Numbered from the stretch's first letter, positions 11,791 through 24,303 are shown. The stretch is 64,000 bases of DNA from Scylla paramamosain (GCF_035594125.1 NC_087197.1:5481352-5545351), one strand, 5' to 3'. Program-made: numbers and translations. Notes: generated from the letters alone by a model not told the origin.

Positions 11791-13485
11791 GGGTTGTTTG
11801 ATAGAGAGCGCTCAAGGCTGCAGGACCTAGAGCTTCGCCAGAAGGCCGCTCACGAGAAGTTGGCAACACGGGAAGCCTTGAGTGTACAAGAAGTGCTCTT
11901 CCACCGCTATGTACATGGCAGGCGTGAGAACACTCCCCACCGCCTGATGTGGCCATTAGGCCGCACTGCTCTGCTGCTGGCCGCACGCAAGGGTCTTCCC
12001 CAGCTCACATACCTACTGCTGTGGGTGGATCGCCTGCCCGTGGACGCAGTGCTCGATGACGCCTGCTGCACTACCACCCTTCACGAAGCGGCCTCACATG
12101 GCCAGGACTGCTGTGTGGAGCTGCTGCTGAGTGCCGGCGCAGACCCGCTGCGGCGCGACGCCTATGGTCAGACGCCCCTTCTTTTGGCCGCTATGTTTGG
12201 TCACACAAGTACCTATCATCTGTTAATGCAGCATCATCTGCACGACTTGCCGTGCCGAGCAGGGACCACTGCTGCTGAGGTTAGGAAGAACTTCGATACG
12301 TATCTCCACATGTATGAGAAGTGTGGCCATGTATCATGGTCTCCAATCGACCGTCATGATTCTGAACGAGTTATCTGCAAGATCCTCAAGTCCATAAGTC
12401 TAGCACAGTTACAGTCGGAAGCTCAACGGTTGGTCGTTGACCTCACAAGGGAGGAAGCCCTCGAAGTGAAAGAGGTGGTAATGAAAGAATTACACACTAT
12501 CATGGAGAAAGTATCAGAAGTAGATCCCACATACAGCGGCAAGTTAAGGATGGTGGGCAGCTCTCGTGATGGCTCTAAATTATACGCCCCTGATGAGTTT
12601 GATGTGAATATAGTGATCAGGAAGAACAATGTGAGGGTAAACGTGAGTGAGAGGGAAAAGATTGATGAACACCTGAAAGGTAAGCTGGAGATTTCAGTGA
12701 ATGCTGATCAGCCACAACTTCAAGGGAACAACCTAATGTGTAATCTGTACGAAAGAGTGCACGCGTACCTCACTGACCATCTCTTGAAGGACGATAGACT
12801 TAGCATCGTGCCACCAGGCCTGACCAGTACGCAGGTGGGTGTGGGCCTTGCCCTGGCCTGGCAGGGAAAGGAGTATCCTTTGCTGCTTGTCGGCGTGGAC
12901 TTGGTGCCAGTGTTAGAAGTGCCATGGCAAGAGAAAATCGATAGACCACGTCTTACTCCACAGAGTACAAAGACCATACAGCTCAGCAACGTCGCTGATG
13001 GCTCGTGGCGTTGTAGCTTTGCCGAAACCGAAGCAGAGGTACTGAAACTGTTGAACCCAGTGGAACGGTTACCGCAACTGATGGGTAAAGCTCTACTGTC
13101 TATCCTAAAGGCTGAGCCTTGGATGCCCCAACACAAGAAGACGTTCTGTACTTGGTTTGCTACACGGGACTGGAACATTGTGGTGCCGAGTGGATTCTGC
13201 TTTAAGAACGCATTCCTGCACTGGCTTCAAGAGCGTCAGACCGACCATGAGGAAGAGGATCCAGGCAAGAATTTGGTGGCCGTGTTCAAGAACATGTGTG
13301 CCATCACTCCTTCAGATCCAGAGTGTGCAGACCCCGAGGAAATCCTTTGTTCACGAAGAATTTCTGCTTACTTTGGAGGAGACTGTGAGGGACCCAAGGG
13401 AGGGGACGGAGCGCCCCTCATTGTACGGTGTCTTGAGGAGGACTTAAATGATTCGTGTCTTGGCGCAGTTGGCTACAGCTATTAA
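11791..13485 (+). CDS. Ankyrin-repeat cGAS-like/Mab-21 nucleotidyltransferase, terminal exon
   Basis: An uninterrupted frame of about 564 codons ends at TAA 13483-13485. It has no ATG near its start and an in-frame TAA lies at 11761. A pyrimidine-rich tract ending CACACAG at 11784-11790 is therefore a splice acceptor, and earlier exons hold the start codon. Counting from 11794, ankyrin repeats occupy about residues 56-148 (GRTALLLAARKG, TTLHEAASHGQDCCVELLLSAGADP, GQTPLLLAAMFGH). The C-terminal half matches the cGAS/Mab-21 fold: a GSS turn at 255-257, DEFDVN with acidic E268 and D270, a third acidic residue D369 in GVDLVPVLEV, and WRCSFAETEAEVL at 405-417. The triad suggests an active enzyme that makes a (cyclic) di- or oligonucleotide on binding a ligand, but substrate and product cannot be read. 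No cGAS-style H-x5-CC-x6-C zinc thumb is evident. It is intact amid decayed transposons, which implies selection. Alternatively it could be a non-catalytic Mab-21 relative. Confidence 0.88.
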   Translation, partial: GLFDRERSRLQDLELRQKAAHEKLATREALSVQEVLFHRYVHGRRENTPHRLMWPLGRTALLLAARKGLPQLTYLLLWVDRLPVDAVLDDACCTTTLHEAASHGQDCCVELLLSAGADPLRRDAYGQTPLLLAAMFGHTSTYHLLMQHHLHDLPCRAGTTAAEVRKNFDTYLHMYEKCGHVSWSPIDRHDSERVICKILKSISLAQLQSEAQRLVVDLTREEALEVKEVVMKELHTIMEKVSEVDPTYSGKLRMVGSSRDGSKLYAPDEFDVNIVIRKNNVRVNVSEREKIDEHLKGKLEISVNADQPQLQGNNLMCNLYERVHAYLTDHLLKDDRLSIVPPGLTSTQVGVGLALAWQGKEYPLLLVGVDLVPVLEVPWQEKIDRPRLTPQSTKTIQLSNVADGSWRCSFAETEAEVLKLLNPVERLPQLMGKALLSILKAEPWMPQHKKTFCTWFATRDWNIVVPSGFCFKNAFLHWLQERQTDHEEEDPGKNLVAVFKNMCAITPSDPECADPEEILCSRRISAYFGGDCEGPKGGDGAPLIVRCLEEDLNDSCLGAVGYSY

Positions 13486-13733
13486 ATCAATTGCGTTGTT
13501 ATTTACTTGAATCTTACTATGTGCGTAAATATTTAAACCGTTTTCTACCTGTGTTAAAGTTGGTTCAGTATTCATCATTTTCAAAAGAATTCTTTACCAC
13601 TTCCACTAATACAAAAAAATATATTGGACAAGAAACTATTAATAATAGGATTCTTAAAAGATTTAACATAATGTAACCTATCGGGCCATATTTTAGTTTA
13701 AGGCAAGCTATGGTCGAGTCATATATAAAATGA

Positions 13734-13879
<146 letters not shown>

Positions 13880-13889
13880 AAAACTATTA

Positions 13890-14320
13890 ACAGATAAGAC
13901 CTGAAATTAATATGCTATATTCAACGATGATTAAAGATCATTCTGAATGCAGACATAAATAAAAAAAAATACCTGGTGTCATGCAGTTTCATGACGCATG
14001 ACAAAATCTATGAAAATCATGACAGCAAATGTTTCATGTATGACAGAAAGATGTTTATACACGTGTATATTTACTTGATACCCTAATAACTATATAAGAT
14101 AATTTTTTTTTTTTTTTCAAGTCCTCACAGTTCATGAAATGTCGCCAGTGCTTAGCCGTGCATGACCGTTCGTTGTAAAAAAAAACATGCACTTTATCCC
14201 ATCTCGCACACATACTATTTGCTGGTTATCTCTATCATCCTGAACAAGCATACCAAAGCACGAGGGAATATACCATGAAGAAAAAAAAAAAAAAATCGAG
14301 ATGTCTTCATTAAAACTTAC

Positions 14321-14392
<72 letters not shown>

Positions 14393-16400
14393 TACCCATT
14401 TTCAGTGATTTCCATATATAGATAATCCTCACAAAGAGGCATTATATTATTTCAATATTTACCACTGTGTATAATAGGGCACTCACAATGGGGAAGCAGT
14501 CTATAAACCTTCGGTGAATTTGATTTAGCTCACTGTTGCGGGGTATCAGGAAGGTACTTCATGGATAAGGTGTTTCTTATAGCAAGCAAAGGGCACTTTC
14601 CCTCTCTCTATAACATTTCCCCACGAATCATTGATATCTAATCACAGCCACTGGGATCATGTTTCCCCTTCCTCTTGTCTCTGATTTTGCTTATTTTCTT
14701 CTGTTTCTTCTCTTCTTCTTTTCCCATCATTCAGCATTTACTTAGCAACAGAAGGATGAGGTAGAGGATGGCAATTAGGTAAGGCAGTGGTGGTTAAGGG
14801 GGAGGGGGCAAAGACTATATAAAAGAAAGACTGGAAAGTTTCTAATCTAACATTACGAAAAAGTGTTTAGAACGCCATCTGTGAGTAGACCGTAAACTTA
14901 TCAAGGTGTTAGTGATCCCGCCAGTATTTAACTTTCTGTTGTGTGCTACTTGGGAAATATTCATTGTGTTATTTAAAATAAGCTACATAAAAGTGGAAAT
15001 AAAAAGGATATCTTAAACTCGTAGTTCTTTCATATTTTCAACATGGATGGAAAAGAAACCAATTAAAAGACCTATGTTTATCGGTGAAGGTCTTATAACT
15101 GTCTTCAAAAAAATGCAGAACAAGATGCAATTCAAGGAAAGCTACGCAAATAAAGCATGTGTTAATAAAGACACAGTTTCTTAAAAAAAAAAAAAAACAG
15201 CTATAATGCAACTTATAAACAGAAAGAACGCAATAGATGACACGCATCTTAGTCTGAGTAGGCATGATACGTCAGTTTGGTTTGAGTCTGACAACTTCCT
15301 GGTGAGAAATGTTTGCTCCATACCAGGCGGCTTTGGGTTCCGTGTAATCTGTGAAGTTTTGCCCAGAAAGGATGGGATCTGCAACATATCTTTCCATATT
15401 TGGAGCGGTATTAACAAAGATTCTTAGTCTTCTGCTTAGGCTCATACTTATCTCTTAGTCGTGCTTAAGGTTCGGCTGACCGTAAGACTTAAGTCCCAGC
15501 ATGAAATGGTGAAATATCTTATGTTTCTTAACTTCACATAATGATCTTTTCATTTTTTTTTTTGTTTTGAGTGTTAAGTAAAAAAAAGAAAATAATTTGC
15601 CATTGATTTTGTAAGAATATGAGAGCATGATTGTGTTTTCTTTTTATAAGCAAATTAAACCCCATGCAAGGCGCGAATATTTTTTTTTATTTTGACGACC
15701 TTAACCCAGCGTTGTCCCTCCACTCCCACTCCCTTTCTTCTTGTCCTCTTTCTTTGGTATGAAGGAGATGATGACCCTTAAGGCCAAAAAAGCCAATAGA
15801 GGAAACCCAGGTGGACTGACGGGAAGACTTTCCTTCTAATCCAGTCAATATATAAGGAAAGAAATAGTTTGAATGGCCCCACTCACTCAGCGGCACAAAA
15901 AAAAAAAAAAAAAAACCCGCATGGGCCTCTATTACTAAGAAGGTAAATGAAACACGGCAACAACAGAGCTGCATTTCCCATGGGTTAATTAACACTGTAA
16001 TTATTACTGTAATAGCTAGCGTCAGCGCATCACTCCTTCCTGTGGGGGTCTCCAAGGCATATCCTGCCAAATCTGTCACAAATAACACTTCTGCAGGTCT
16101 ACTATATATATTTTCAAAAGTTAAGAGACACTCAAGTCAATGAGAACATCCTTACGTAGCTGATAATTCTTGAGGTGGTGACTCGGGCTCCTTGACGGTC
16201 GGCAATCTTTGTTTGCTTAGCCTTAAACATAAAGTTAAACAACTTCCGGACCAATCTTAACTTTTTGGCGCTGTAAGCACAAGTCTCGGGGCGATTTGCG
16301 AAGTTCAGCACGACACTAAGCATAACGTTTTGGTTGAGCACTACCTCCCTATTTAAGAATCTTTGTTAATACTGTCCCTGATACCTGTGATGATAAGGAT
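13890..16400. other. Intergenic stretch with only simple repeats
   Basis: This holds a (TC)n block at 14325-14388 and scattered poly-A/poly-T runs. Short frames at 15206-15427 and 15687-16088 have no recognised domain and no convincing splice context. Nothing else can be supported. Confidence 0.5.
14325..14388. repeat. (TC)n microsatellite
   Basis: About 64 bp of TC. Confidence 0.97.
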
Positions 16401-16408
16401 CAATAAAA

Positions 16409-16567
16409 ACACAAGGACATAAGAAAATAAGAAAACTGCAAAAAGCCATCAGGCCTACATGTGGCAGTCCCTGTATGAAATATACCTGGCTATTTCCACC
16501 TATTATCCACATCCATAAATTTGTCTAATCTTCTTTTAAAGCTCCCTAATGATTCAGCAGTAACAAC
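16409..16567 (-). mobile_element. CR1-like LINE 3' terminal fragment
   Basis: The reverse complement matches the last codons and 3' UTR of the CR1-like element at 26690-26840: AGAAGATTAGACA..., TTTATGGATG, then ACAGGGACTGCCAC, TAGGCCTG..., and a degenerate TTATTTTCTTATG tail. Only the last ~160 bp are present. Confidence 0.82.
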
Positions 16568-17136
16568 TTTCTTCTTCAGTGACACCCAACTGTTTCCCTC
16601 TTCTGCATTGAACATCCTCGGTCTGTCCTTTACGTTTCATCTAAACTGGAAACTTTACATCTCATCTCTAGCCAAAACAACTTCTATGAAGGTAGGCGCA
16701 TTGAGTCGCCTCCGCCAGTTTTTTTTCTCACGGTCCAAGCTATTAACTCTGTACAGGGGCCTTATCCGTCCATGTCTGGAGTATGCTTCACATGTTGGGG
16801 GGTGTTCCATTCATGCCACTATTTTAGACAGGGTGAAATCAAAAGCTTCTCTAACTGACTGTCTTCAGCCTTTTTCTCATCGCTGCAGTGTTGGATTTCT
16901 TGGTATCTTCTGCCGATATTTTCACGCTATCTGCTCTTATGATCTTGCTAACTGAATGCCCTCCCTTCTCGCGCGGCCTTGCTGCACAAGACTTTTTTCC
17001 TTCTCTTATACCTATATTGTCCACCTCTCTAATGCAAGAATTAACCAGTATCCACAGTCATACATCCCTTTCTCTAGTAAATTCTGGAACTCCCTGCCTG
17101 CTCCTGTATTTCCTCCTTCCTAGGACTTGGACTCTT
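16568..17136 (+). mobile_element. Diverged jockey-family 3' fragment copy C
   Basis: Begins in the RT C-terminal region ([20 protein letters not shown]) and continues through YASHVGGCSIHATILDRV to GKFWNSLPAPVFPPS-equivalent sequence (17090-17130). It has more substitutions and indels than copies A, F or M. It is cut at its 3' end by the antisense insertion that follows. Confidence 0.82.
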
Positions 17137-17371
17137 TTTTTTTTCTTTTTTTTTAATGTAGGAAGGACATTGGCCAAGGGCAACAAAAATTCATTAAAAA
17201 AAATGCCCACTGAGATGTCAGTTCTATGAAAGGGCCCAAATCGGTACTCAAAAATTAAGGGATAAGTGTCTTGAAACCTCCCTTTTGAAAGAATTCAAGT
17301 CATAGGAAGGTGGAAAAACAGAAGCAGGCAGGGAGTTCCAGAGTTTACCAGAGAAAGGGATGAATGATTAA
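17137..17371 (-). mobile_element. Antisense jockey-family 3' end inserted in copy C
   Basis: A poly-T (tail), AATGTAGGAAGGACATTGGCC, the shared 3' UTR and the extreme C-terminal codons appear in reverse orientation, ending at TGAATGATTA. It abuts copy C, so the two form a tail-to-tail pair. Confidence 0.85.
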
Positions 17372-17449
17372 AAGTACACCAGAATGGGTTTCCAGTCCCT
17401 TTTTTCATTTGTCTTTTGTGAATATGGTTGCAGTATTCTTCCAGCCAGG

Positions 17450-17621
17450 CCTCCTCCTCCTCCTCCTCCTCCTCCTCCACCTCCTCCTCCTCCTCCTCCC
17501 CCTCCTCCTCCTCCTCCTCCTCCTCCTCCTCCCCTTCCTCATTCTACTACTACTACTACTACTACTATTAATACTACTACTACTACTTCTACTATTACTA
17601 TTACTCCTGTTGTCGTTGTTG

Positions 17622-17674
<53 letters not shown>

Positions 17675-17770
17675 ATTGCTACTACTACAATTACTTCTTA
17701 TTTTGGGAAGAGGAAGAAAAGAACATCAACAACAACAACGGCAACAACAACAATAACAATAATATCATCT
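17450..17770. repeat. Compound trinucleotide tract (TCC)n(CTA)n(CTG)n(CAA)n
   Basis: Successive blocks of TCC/CTC, ACT, GCT and AAC repeats. The poly-Leu/Pro/Ala frames across it are artefacts. Confidence 0.95.
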
Positions 17771-18160
17771 TTGGGCTACTCTCGTCAGGGGTCACCACAG
17801 CGGATCTTCTGCACCTTTCTCAGGTGCACTCATCACTAGCATGTCTTCTTTCACAGTATCCAATGAATAACAACAACAGTAACAATAATAACGTCATGCA
17901 GCAGCCTGCGAGCACTCACTTTGGACATGGCGAGACGACCTTCAGGCAAAATAACTTCCCTGTTGAGCGTGACGCAAAAAAGTTGGTGGGGAAGACGCAC
18001 TTTTACCGCAGGCCCAGGTTCTGGTGACAGCTTCCTGAACTTTGCGTGTCCTACTGAGAAAAGTCCGGGATGCCAACACCTGAGGCCTCCACTGTACCGT
18101 GCTGCTGTACCGTACTGCCGTACCGAGTTGCTGTACCGTGCTATTGTACAGTGCTGCTAA
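17771..18160. other. Short unassigned stretch with TACCGTGCTGC-type degenerate repeats
   Basis: From 18095 to 18160 there are several degenerate copies of an 8-11 bp TACCG-TGCTG motif. No coding or element signature was recognised. Confidence 0.5.
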
Positions 18161-18162
18161 CT

Positions 18163-18761
<599 letters not shown>

Positions 18762-18779
18762 GCAGCTAAGGGTCTGTTG

Positions 18780-20100
18780 TGCGAAAACGTGTCCGAAAAA
18801 ATCTGTGAGTGATTGTGAACAACAAGTTAAAATCTTACTCATTTATGCCACCATATTCTGTTACTCTTGAAACCATAAGTGTGAACTACCCGACTAATCC
18901 AAACCCCTTAAGAGTTACGACGAAGAAGGAAAAGTAATGTGTTCTATAGAGTGCTAATATGAACTTAAACAGATGTCTTTCACTTACGTACTTCAGTGTT
19001 AGAAGGGTACTTTTCCTCAGTTAACATAAAGCAGCTTGGATTCTTCCAACCTTTCCTTGAGCGCTCTTGAAAACAGGATGTGACACAGCATCAACACAGT
19101 TTGGCCTGCGTGACTAGTGGTGCAGACACCAAATAGTCAAGACCACCGTACTCGTATTCTGAACCACTTCACTGTCTTACCTCCACTACTTTGAACAGGT
19201 TCTTGTGAAAGCTGCTTGGGTTTTCAGGGATTTTCTCATGATTCCAGAGTTAATTTAACGAGAATATTGCACCATTTATGAGAAAATCAATTATCAAAAA
19301 CCTACTAATAATCTAAAATTCCTCAGAGAGCAGCACTTACGAGAACTCATAACCTATCAGTACACATGTCTGTTTCAAGACGTGGCGCAGGACAGACTGA
19401 GCACCTACTCACGGCCTCATCAAGCTGGGTGCTTCACATCCTCCGGGTGATACCATCCACAAACTGCTCAAGACTTCTACATCTCTGTCAGACTTATACA
19501 ACCACAGCTATATAAATCAAATAAAATCATCCAAAATTCTAAGACTGTTTATCTTCAAAAATACAAATGCCACGTGATTCTTTTAATGGACTGACTCAGC
19601 AGTAGGCGCGATCACAGTGACTGAAGTTCACATCATCTTATTTTGGCACGCGACCCATCTGGAACCGTGTATATGGCACACTTTATGAATACTTACCACC
19701 ATTAATAATACATACAAGCAGCAATTATTATTTTATAATTTGAAATGCAAAACTGACTACATTTAACGGTGTTCTTCATTGCTACCTGTATATATCATCA
19801 ACAGTGATAAGAGTTCCTAAATCGTGCCGTATGCATGGGTTTAGACACAATATTGACAAGTAAGTTGTCGCAATATGATAATGCAGCTATCTGTATCAGT
19901 GACTTTCACATTGTTGCCGCCAATACTTCAGTGAGAAAGACTTGTCATATACAAAACAACTATTCAGTGAACGAACCGAAACACTTCCAGCCATGACAAG
20001 GACAGTCAAGGAGCGAAGTTAATGCGGTTGTGTTCAGTAGTGTCCTGACTGGTGCGTGCAGTGTACGCTCCAAGGCTACGAGCGAAGACTGAGCGTAAAT

Positions 20101-20104
<4 letters not shown>
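18780..20104. other. Unassigned intergenic stretch
   Basis: About 1.3 kb of mixed AT-rich sequence with no long frame, no element ends and no splice-bounded coding signal that I can support. Confidence 0.5.

Positions 20105-20155
<51 letters not shown>
20105..20155. repeat. (GT)n microsatellite
   Basis: About 50 bp of GT. Confidence 0.97.
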
Positions 20156-20156
<1 letters not shown>

Positions 20157-20331
20157 ACTACATGTTTACAGACCAAGAAGACGGAGCTGGCCACTGTGGC
20201 TAAGTGTAGTTTAGCCCACATTTTCCACAGAATTTTAGTCTCCGTGACATCTATGACATCCTGCACAATAGGCACCTACCGAAACGATAATTACTCCCAG
20301 TGAGGTCTAAAGCACTGGATCAGGGGATGCT

Positions 20332-21327
20332 GTGAACTTATCATTAGACTCAGCTGTGACTTACTTTCTCTATCCTCATTTTCAATCCAAAGCTGGATGT
20401 TGTGTTTATGATCGCAACGACTTAACCTGCTCTCGTGCCCACGCTCTTGAATCTTCCGAGTTTTCCACCATCTGGCTACGACTACAGAATCACTCTCAAA
20501 CTAAATTTATCTGTGATGTATACCTCTCACCTAACTCCTCTGATTATAAGAAATTCTTTTTACTTAACTTCCACATTCTGAATCTCTTCCCTTTTGTAGA
20601 GATCTCCATTCTTGGAGACTTCAATGTTCACAACCAACTTTGGCTTTCCTCTCCCTTCACTGACCATCCTGGTGAACTAGCCTTCAACTTTGCTATCCTC
20701 CATGACCTAGAGCAATTGGTGCAACACCCTACTCGTATTCCTGACCGTCTTGGAGATACGCCCAACATTCTTGACGTTTTTCTGATCTATAATCCTTCTG
20801 CTTATGCTGTCACCCTTTCTTCTCCGTTGGGCTCCTCCGATCACAATCTCATATCTGTATCTCGTCCTATCGCTCCAATCCCTCCTCAGGATCCCCCTAA
20901 ACGAAGGTGCCTCTGGGGTTTTGCCTCTGCTAGTTGGGGTTACCTGAAGAGGTATTTTGCTGATTTTCCTTGGAATGACTACTGCTTCCGTGTCAGAGAC
21001 CCGTCTTTGTGTGCTGAGCGCATAGCAGAGGTGATAGTGTCTGGCATGGAGGCGTACATTCCTCACTCCTTTTCTCAACCTAAACCTTCCAAACCTTGGT
21101 TTAACACAGCTTGTTCTCGTGCTATACATGATAGAGAGGTGGCCCACAAACGGTACTTAAGCCTTCCATCACCAGAATCTTATGCACTTTATATTTTTGC
21201 CCGGAACCATGCCAAGTCTGTTCTCCAACTAGCCAAAAATTCCTTCGTTAACAGAATGTGTCAAAATCTTTCAAAATCTAACTCCCCTCGTGACTTTTGC
21301 CATCTAGCCAAAAAATATCTCCATTAA
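20332..21327 (+). pseudogene. APE-type endonuclease and linker region of jockey copy E
   Basis: The frame shows the C-terminal two thirds of an apurinic-like endonuclease: YLSPNSSDY (the YRPP-equivalent loop), [14 protein letters not shown] with the D/N catalytic pair, [13 protein letters not shown], and [11 protein letters not shown] with the SDH motif. The linker ending at [11 protein letters not shown] follows. The N-terminal E of the catalytic set is missing because the copy is truncated just before [13 protein letters not shown]. The frame ends in a frameshift before RT. Confidence 0.85.
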
Positions 21328-22955
21328 CTTTGCCTCTTCTTTCGCTCCTTTATTTCAACCAGATGGCACCACTGCTATCACATCATCTATTTCTAAAGCT
21401 GAACTCTTCGCTCAAACCTTTTCTAAAAACCCTTGGATGATTCTGGGCTTGTTCCTCCCTCTCCTTCACCCTCTGACTACTTCATGCTACCTATTAAAAT
21501 TCTTCACAATGATGTTTTCTCTGCCCTCGCTGGCCTTAACCCTCGCTGGCCTTAACCCTCGGAAGGCTTATAGACCTGATGGGGTCCCTCCAATTGTTCT
21601 CCGAAACTCTGCCTCTGTGCTTGCATCTTACCTAGTCAAACTCTTTCAGCTCATGTCTGTCAACCTATAGGTTCCGTCAAGGCCGCTCTACTGGTGATCT
21701 TCTGGCTTTCCTTACTGAGTCTTGGTCATCCTCTTTTAGAGATTTTGGTGAAACGTTTGCTGTTGCCTTGGATATAAAAGCTTTTGGTAGAGTGTGGCAC
21801 AAAGCTTTGATTTCTAAACTATCCTCCTATGGCTTCTATCCTTCTCTCCGTAATTTCATCTCAAGTTTCCTTTCTGACCGTTCTATTGCTGTTGTGGTAG
21901 ACCGTCACTATTCTTATCCTAAATCTATTAACGGTGGTGTTCCTCAGGGTTCTGTCCTGTTACCCACTGTCTTCCTATTATTCATCAATGACCTCCTAAA
22001 CCAAACTTCTTGTCCTATCCACTCCTACGCTGATGATACCACCCTGCACTTTTCCACGTCTTTTAATAGACGTCCAACCCTTTAGGAAGTAAATATTTCA
22101 CGAAGGGAAGCCACCGAACGCTTGACTTCTGATCTTTCTAAAATTTTTGATTGGGGCAGAGCAAACTTTGTATTGTTCAATGCCTCAAAAAACTCAATTC
22201 CTCCATCTATCAACTCGACACAACCTTCCAGACAACTATCCCCACTTCTTCAATGACACTCAAATGTCCCCCTCTTCTACACTGAACATCCTCGGTCTGT
22301 CCTTTACTTATAATCTGAACTGGAAACTTCACATCTCATTTCTAGCTAAAACAGCTTCTATGAAGTTAGACGTTCTGACACGTCTCTGCCAGTTTTTCTC
22401 ACTCCCCCCCCTGCAAACTCTGTACAAGGGCCTTATCCGTCCATGTATGGAGTATACTTCACATGTCTGGGGGTGTTCCACTCATACCGCTCTTCTAGAC
22501 AGGGTGGAATCAAAAGCTTTTCGTTTCATCAACTCCTTTCCTCTAACTGACTGTCTTCAGCCTCTCTCTCATCGCCGCAATGCTGCATCTCTAGCTGTCT
22601 TCTACCGCTATTTTCATGCTAACTGCTCTTCTGATCTTGCTAACTGGATTCCTCCCCTCCTCCCAAGGCCTCGCTGCACAAGACTTTCTTCTTTTTCTCA
22701 TTCCTATTCAGTCCATCTTTTTAATGCAGGCGTTAACCAATATTCTCAGTCATTCATTCCTTTCTCTGGTAAACTCTGGAATTTCCTGCCTGCTTCTGTA
22801 TTTCCACCTTCCTATGACTTGAATTCATTCAAAAGGGAGGTTTCAAGACACTTGTCCTTCAGTTTTTGACTACCGCTTTGGACTCTTTTCTGTGGGCTTT
22901 TTTTTTTATTGGATTTTTTGTTGCCCTTGGCCGGTGTCCCTCCTACATATCTTTT
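20335..22955 (+). mobile_element. Jockey-family LINE copy E (endonuclease to 3' end, decayed)
   Basis: This is the only copy with most of the endonuclease domain, followed by linker, RT and 3' end in the correct order. It has an internal deletion of about 190 bp near 21667 (between CTGTCAAC and GGTTCCGTCAAGG relative to copy M) and a small direct duplication of CTCGCTGGCCTTAACC at 21528-21560. It also has frameshifts near 21320, 21430 and 22190 and an in-frame TAG at 22083. The 3' UTR ends GCCCTTGGCCGGTGTCCCTCCTACAT, without a clear poly-A. Confidence 0.9.
21768..22869 (+). pseudogene. Reverse transcriptase pieces of jockey copy E
   Basis: Two frames, 21768-22085 and 22147-22869, carry KAFGRVWHKALISKL, GGVPQGSVLLPTVF and YADDTTLHF, then the C-terminal domain up to KREVSRHLS. 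They are separated by a TAG at 22083 and a one-base shift near 22190. Confidence 0.85.
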
Positions 22956-23320
22956 TCTTTTCTCAATGGTGTGATTTTGTTCGTTTCTAGCTTTTCAATT
23001 TTTTTTCCATTTCATTCGTTTCATCATCTCCATTTTTATTTCGGTTTCCACGTTTCTTTTTCTCTCATTCTTATTTTTTTTTATTTTAACTCATCATCGT
23101 CACGCCCGAAATATTTAGATTGTTCACTTTTTTGTTTGGCTTTCTTTTCCATGATCGCTATTTCTGTTTAGCTCCCCACTTTTTTTTTTTTTTTTCATAA
23201 TCGTCATTTCCATTTATGTAGCTTTTCACCTTTTTAAAATTTCCTTCGTAATGATTTCATTTGGTTGCCCACCTGATTAGAAATTCCGTTCATCATCGTC
23301 ACTTCCATTAAGAGCAAGAG
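22956..23320. other. T-rich unassigned stretch
   Basis: Degenerate TTTC/ATTTC-rich DNA between the jockey copy and the CR1-like element. No gene was seen. Confidence 0.5.
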
Positions 23321-23503
23321 GTGGCAAGTCATGGAGTGGAGCAGCGCGCCCTCTGTCGAGGCGGAAGAGTCTCGGATGGCGGAGCACGAAGGAGGGAGCA
23401 GCGTACAGGTATTTACGTCCACACGGGTACTTCTGCAGCGATAAATGGCGAGTGTTTGAAAGCCAAGTACCTCCGCTGTACCTCACGCCGGGCTCGCGAA
23501 TTA

Positions 23504-23666
23504 TTGTAGGAGTAATGGATGGACGTTCATCGACAACTGGGACCTTTTCTATGGCAGGGACACCTTGTACGCCAGGGATGGAGTGCATTTGTCACGCCAG
23601 GGTGTTCGTGTTTTGGCCGAAACACTCGAGCGGGAGGTAACTGCACTCCAGCACTTTTTTCGTTAG
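23504..23666 (+). pseudogene. SGNH-hydrolase-like (esterase) C-terminal remnant in CR1-like ORF1
   Basis: The frame reads CRSNGWTFIDNWDLFYGRD, then TLYARDGVHLSRQGVRVLAE, and ends in TAG. The D-G-V-H-L-[SN]-x-x-G block is the C-terminal catalytic Asp/His block of GDSL/SGNH hydrolases. Known CR1-group LINEs often carry an esterase domain in ORF1. The upstream serine (GDS) block is not visible; the preceding frame (KYLRCTSRRARELL) joins only through a frameshift near 23503. No enzymatic function is likely now. Confidence 0.65.
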
Positions 23667-23742
23667 TCGGGAGGGAAGAAGGGGTAGTGAGGAGAAGGCA
23701 AGGGGCAAATTAGTTAAATCTAGAAAGGAAGCTAGCTTAGGG

Positions 23743-24303
23743 ATGGTGAGAAATAGCTTAAGTGTTTACTACACAAATTGTAGAAGTATTCTGAATAAAA
23801 TAGACTTGCTTAGAGGAATAGCGAGTGTAGAGAAATTTGATATCATTGCTTTAACTGAAACTTGGTTAGATATGTCAGGAAAAGTATTTAATCCAGAGGT
23901 TAAGATAGATGGGTATACAATGTTCTATAAAGATAGAGAAAACAGGAGAGGAGGAGGCGTCGCGTTATACGTTAGGGACACATTACAGTGTTGTATGAAC
24001 AATAGAATTAAAACAGATAACAAAGCAGAGTCGATATGGGTAGATATTAAGGAAGGATCGCAGTCAGTAGTACTAGGGGTAGTTTACAGACCACCGACCA
24101 GTACAGAGGAAATTAACACCTCACTGTGGCAGGAATTAAATAGAGCAGGCAGGTACAGTCAGGTATGTGTGGTAGGAGATTTTAATTTTAGGAATATCGA
24201 CTGGAGTCTGATGGTGGGTAACAAGGAAACAGAGGAATTCCTTAAGGTAATTCAGGATAATTTTTTTAAAACAGGTAGTCGTAGAACCCACAAGAGGGAA
24301 TAA
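23743..24303 (+). pseudogene. APE endonuclease of the CR1-like LINE
   Basis: Begins LSVYYTNCRSILNKIDLL with the N of the first motif. LTETWLD holds the catalytic Glu, GGGVALYVR and VVYRPPTST follow, and VCVVGDFNFRNIDW holds the Asp/Asn pair. The frame is lost in the T8 run near 24260. The downstream frame (PTRGNNILDLILTN, QLGNSDHREIRY) carries the SDH motif up to about 24410. Confidence 0.88.

Noticed and set aside
12423..13178. Antisense frames inside the ankyrin/cGAS-like exon
   Set aside because: Shadows of a strongly supported coding exon on the plus strand.
15206..15427. 73-codon frame near 15.3 kb as a host exon
   Set aside because: No recognisable domain, no matching acceptor and donor, and overlapping frames on the other strand are equally long.
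20707..21147. Antisense frame overlapping the jockey endonuclease
   Set aside because: Mirror frame of a known LINE coding region; the same shadow appears at 8706-9005, 42927-43244 and 55555-55761.
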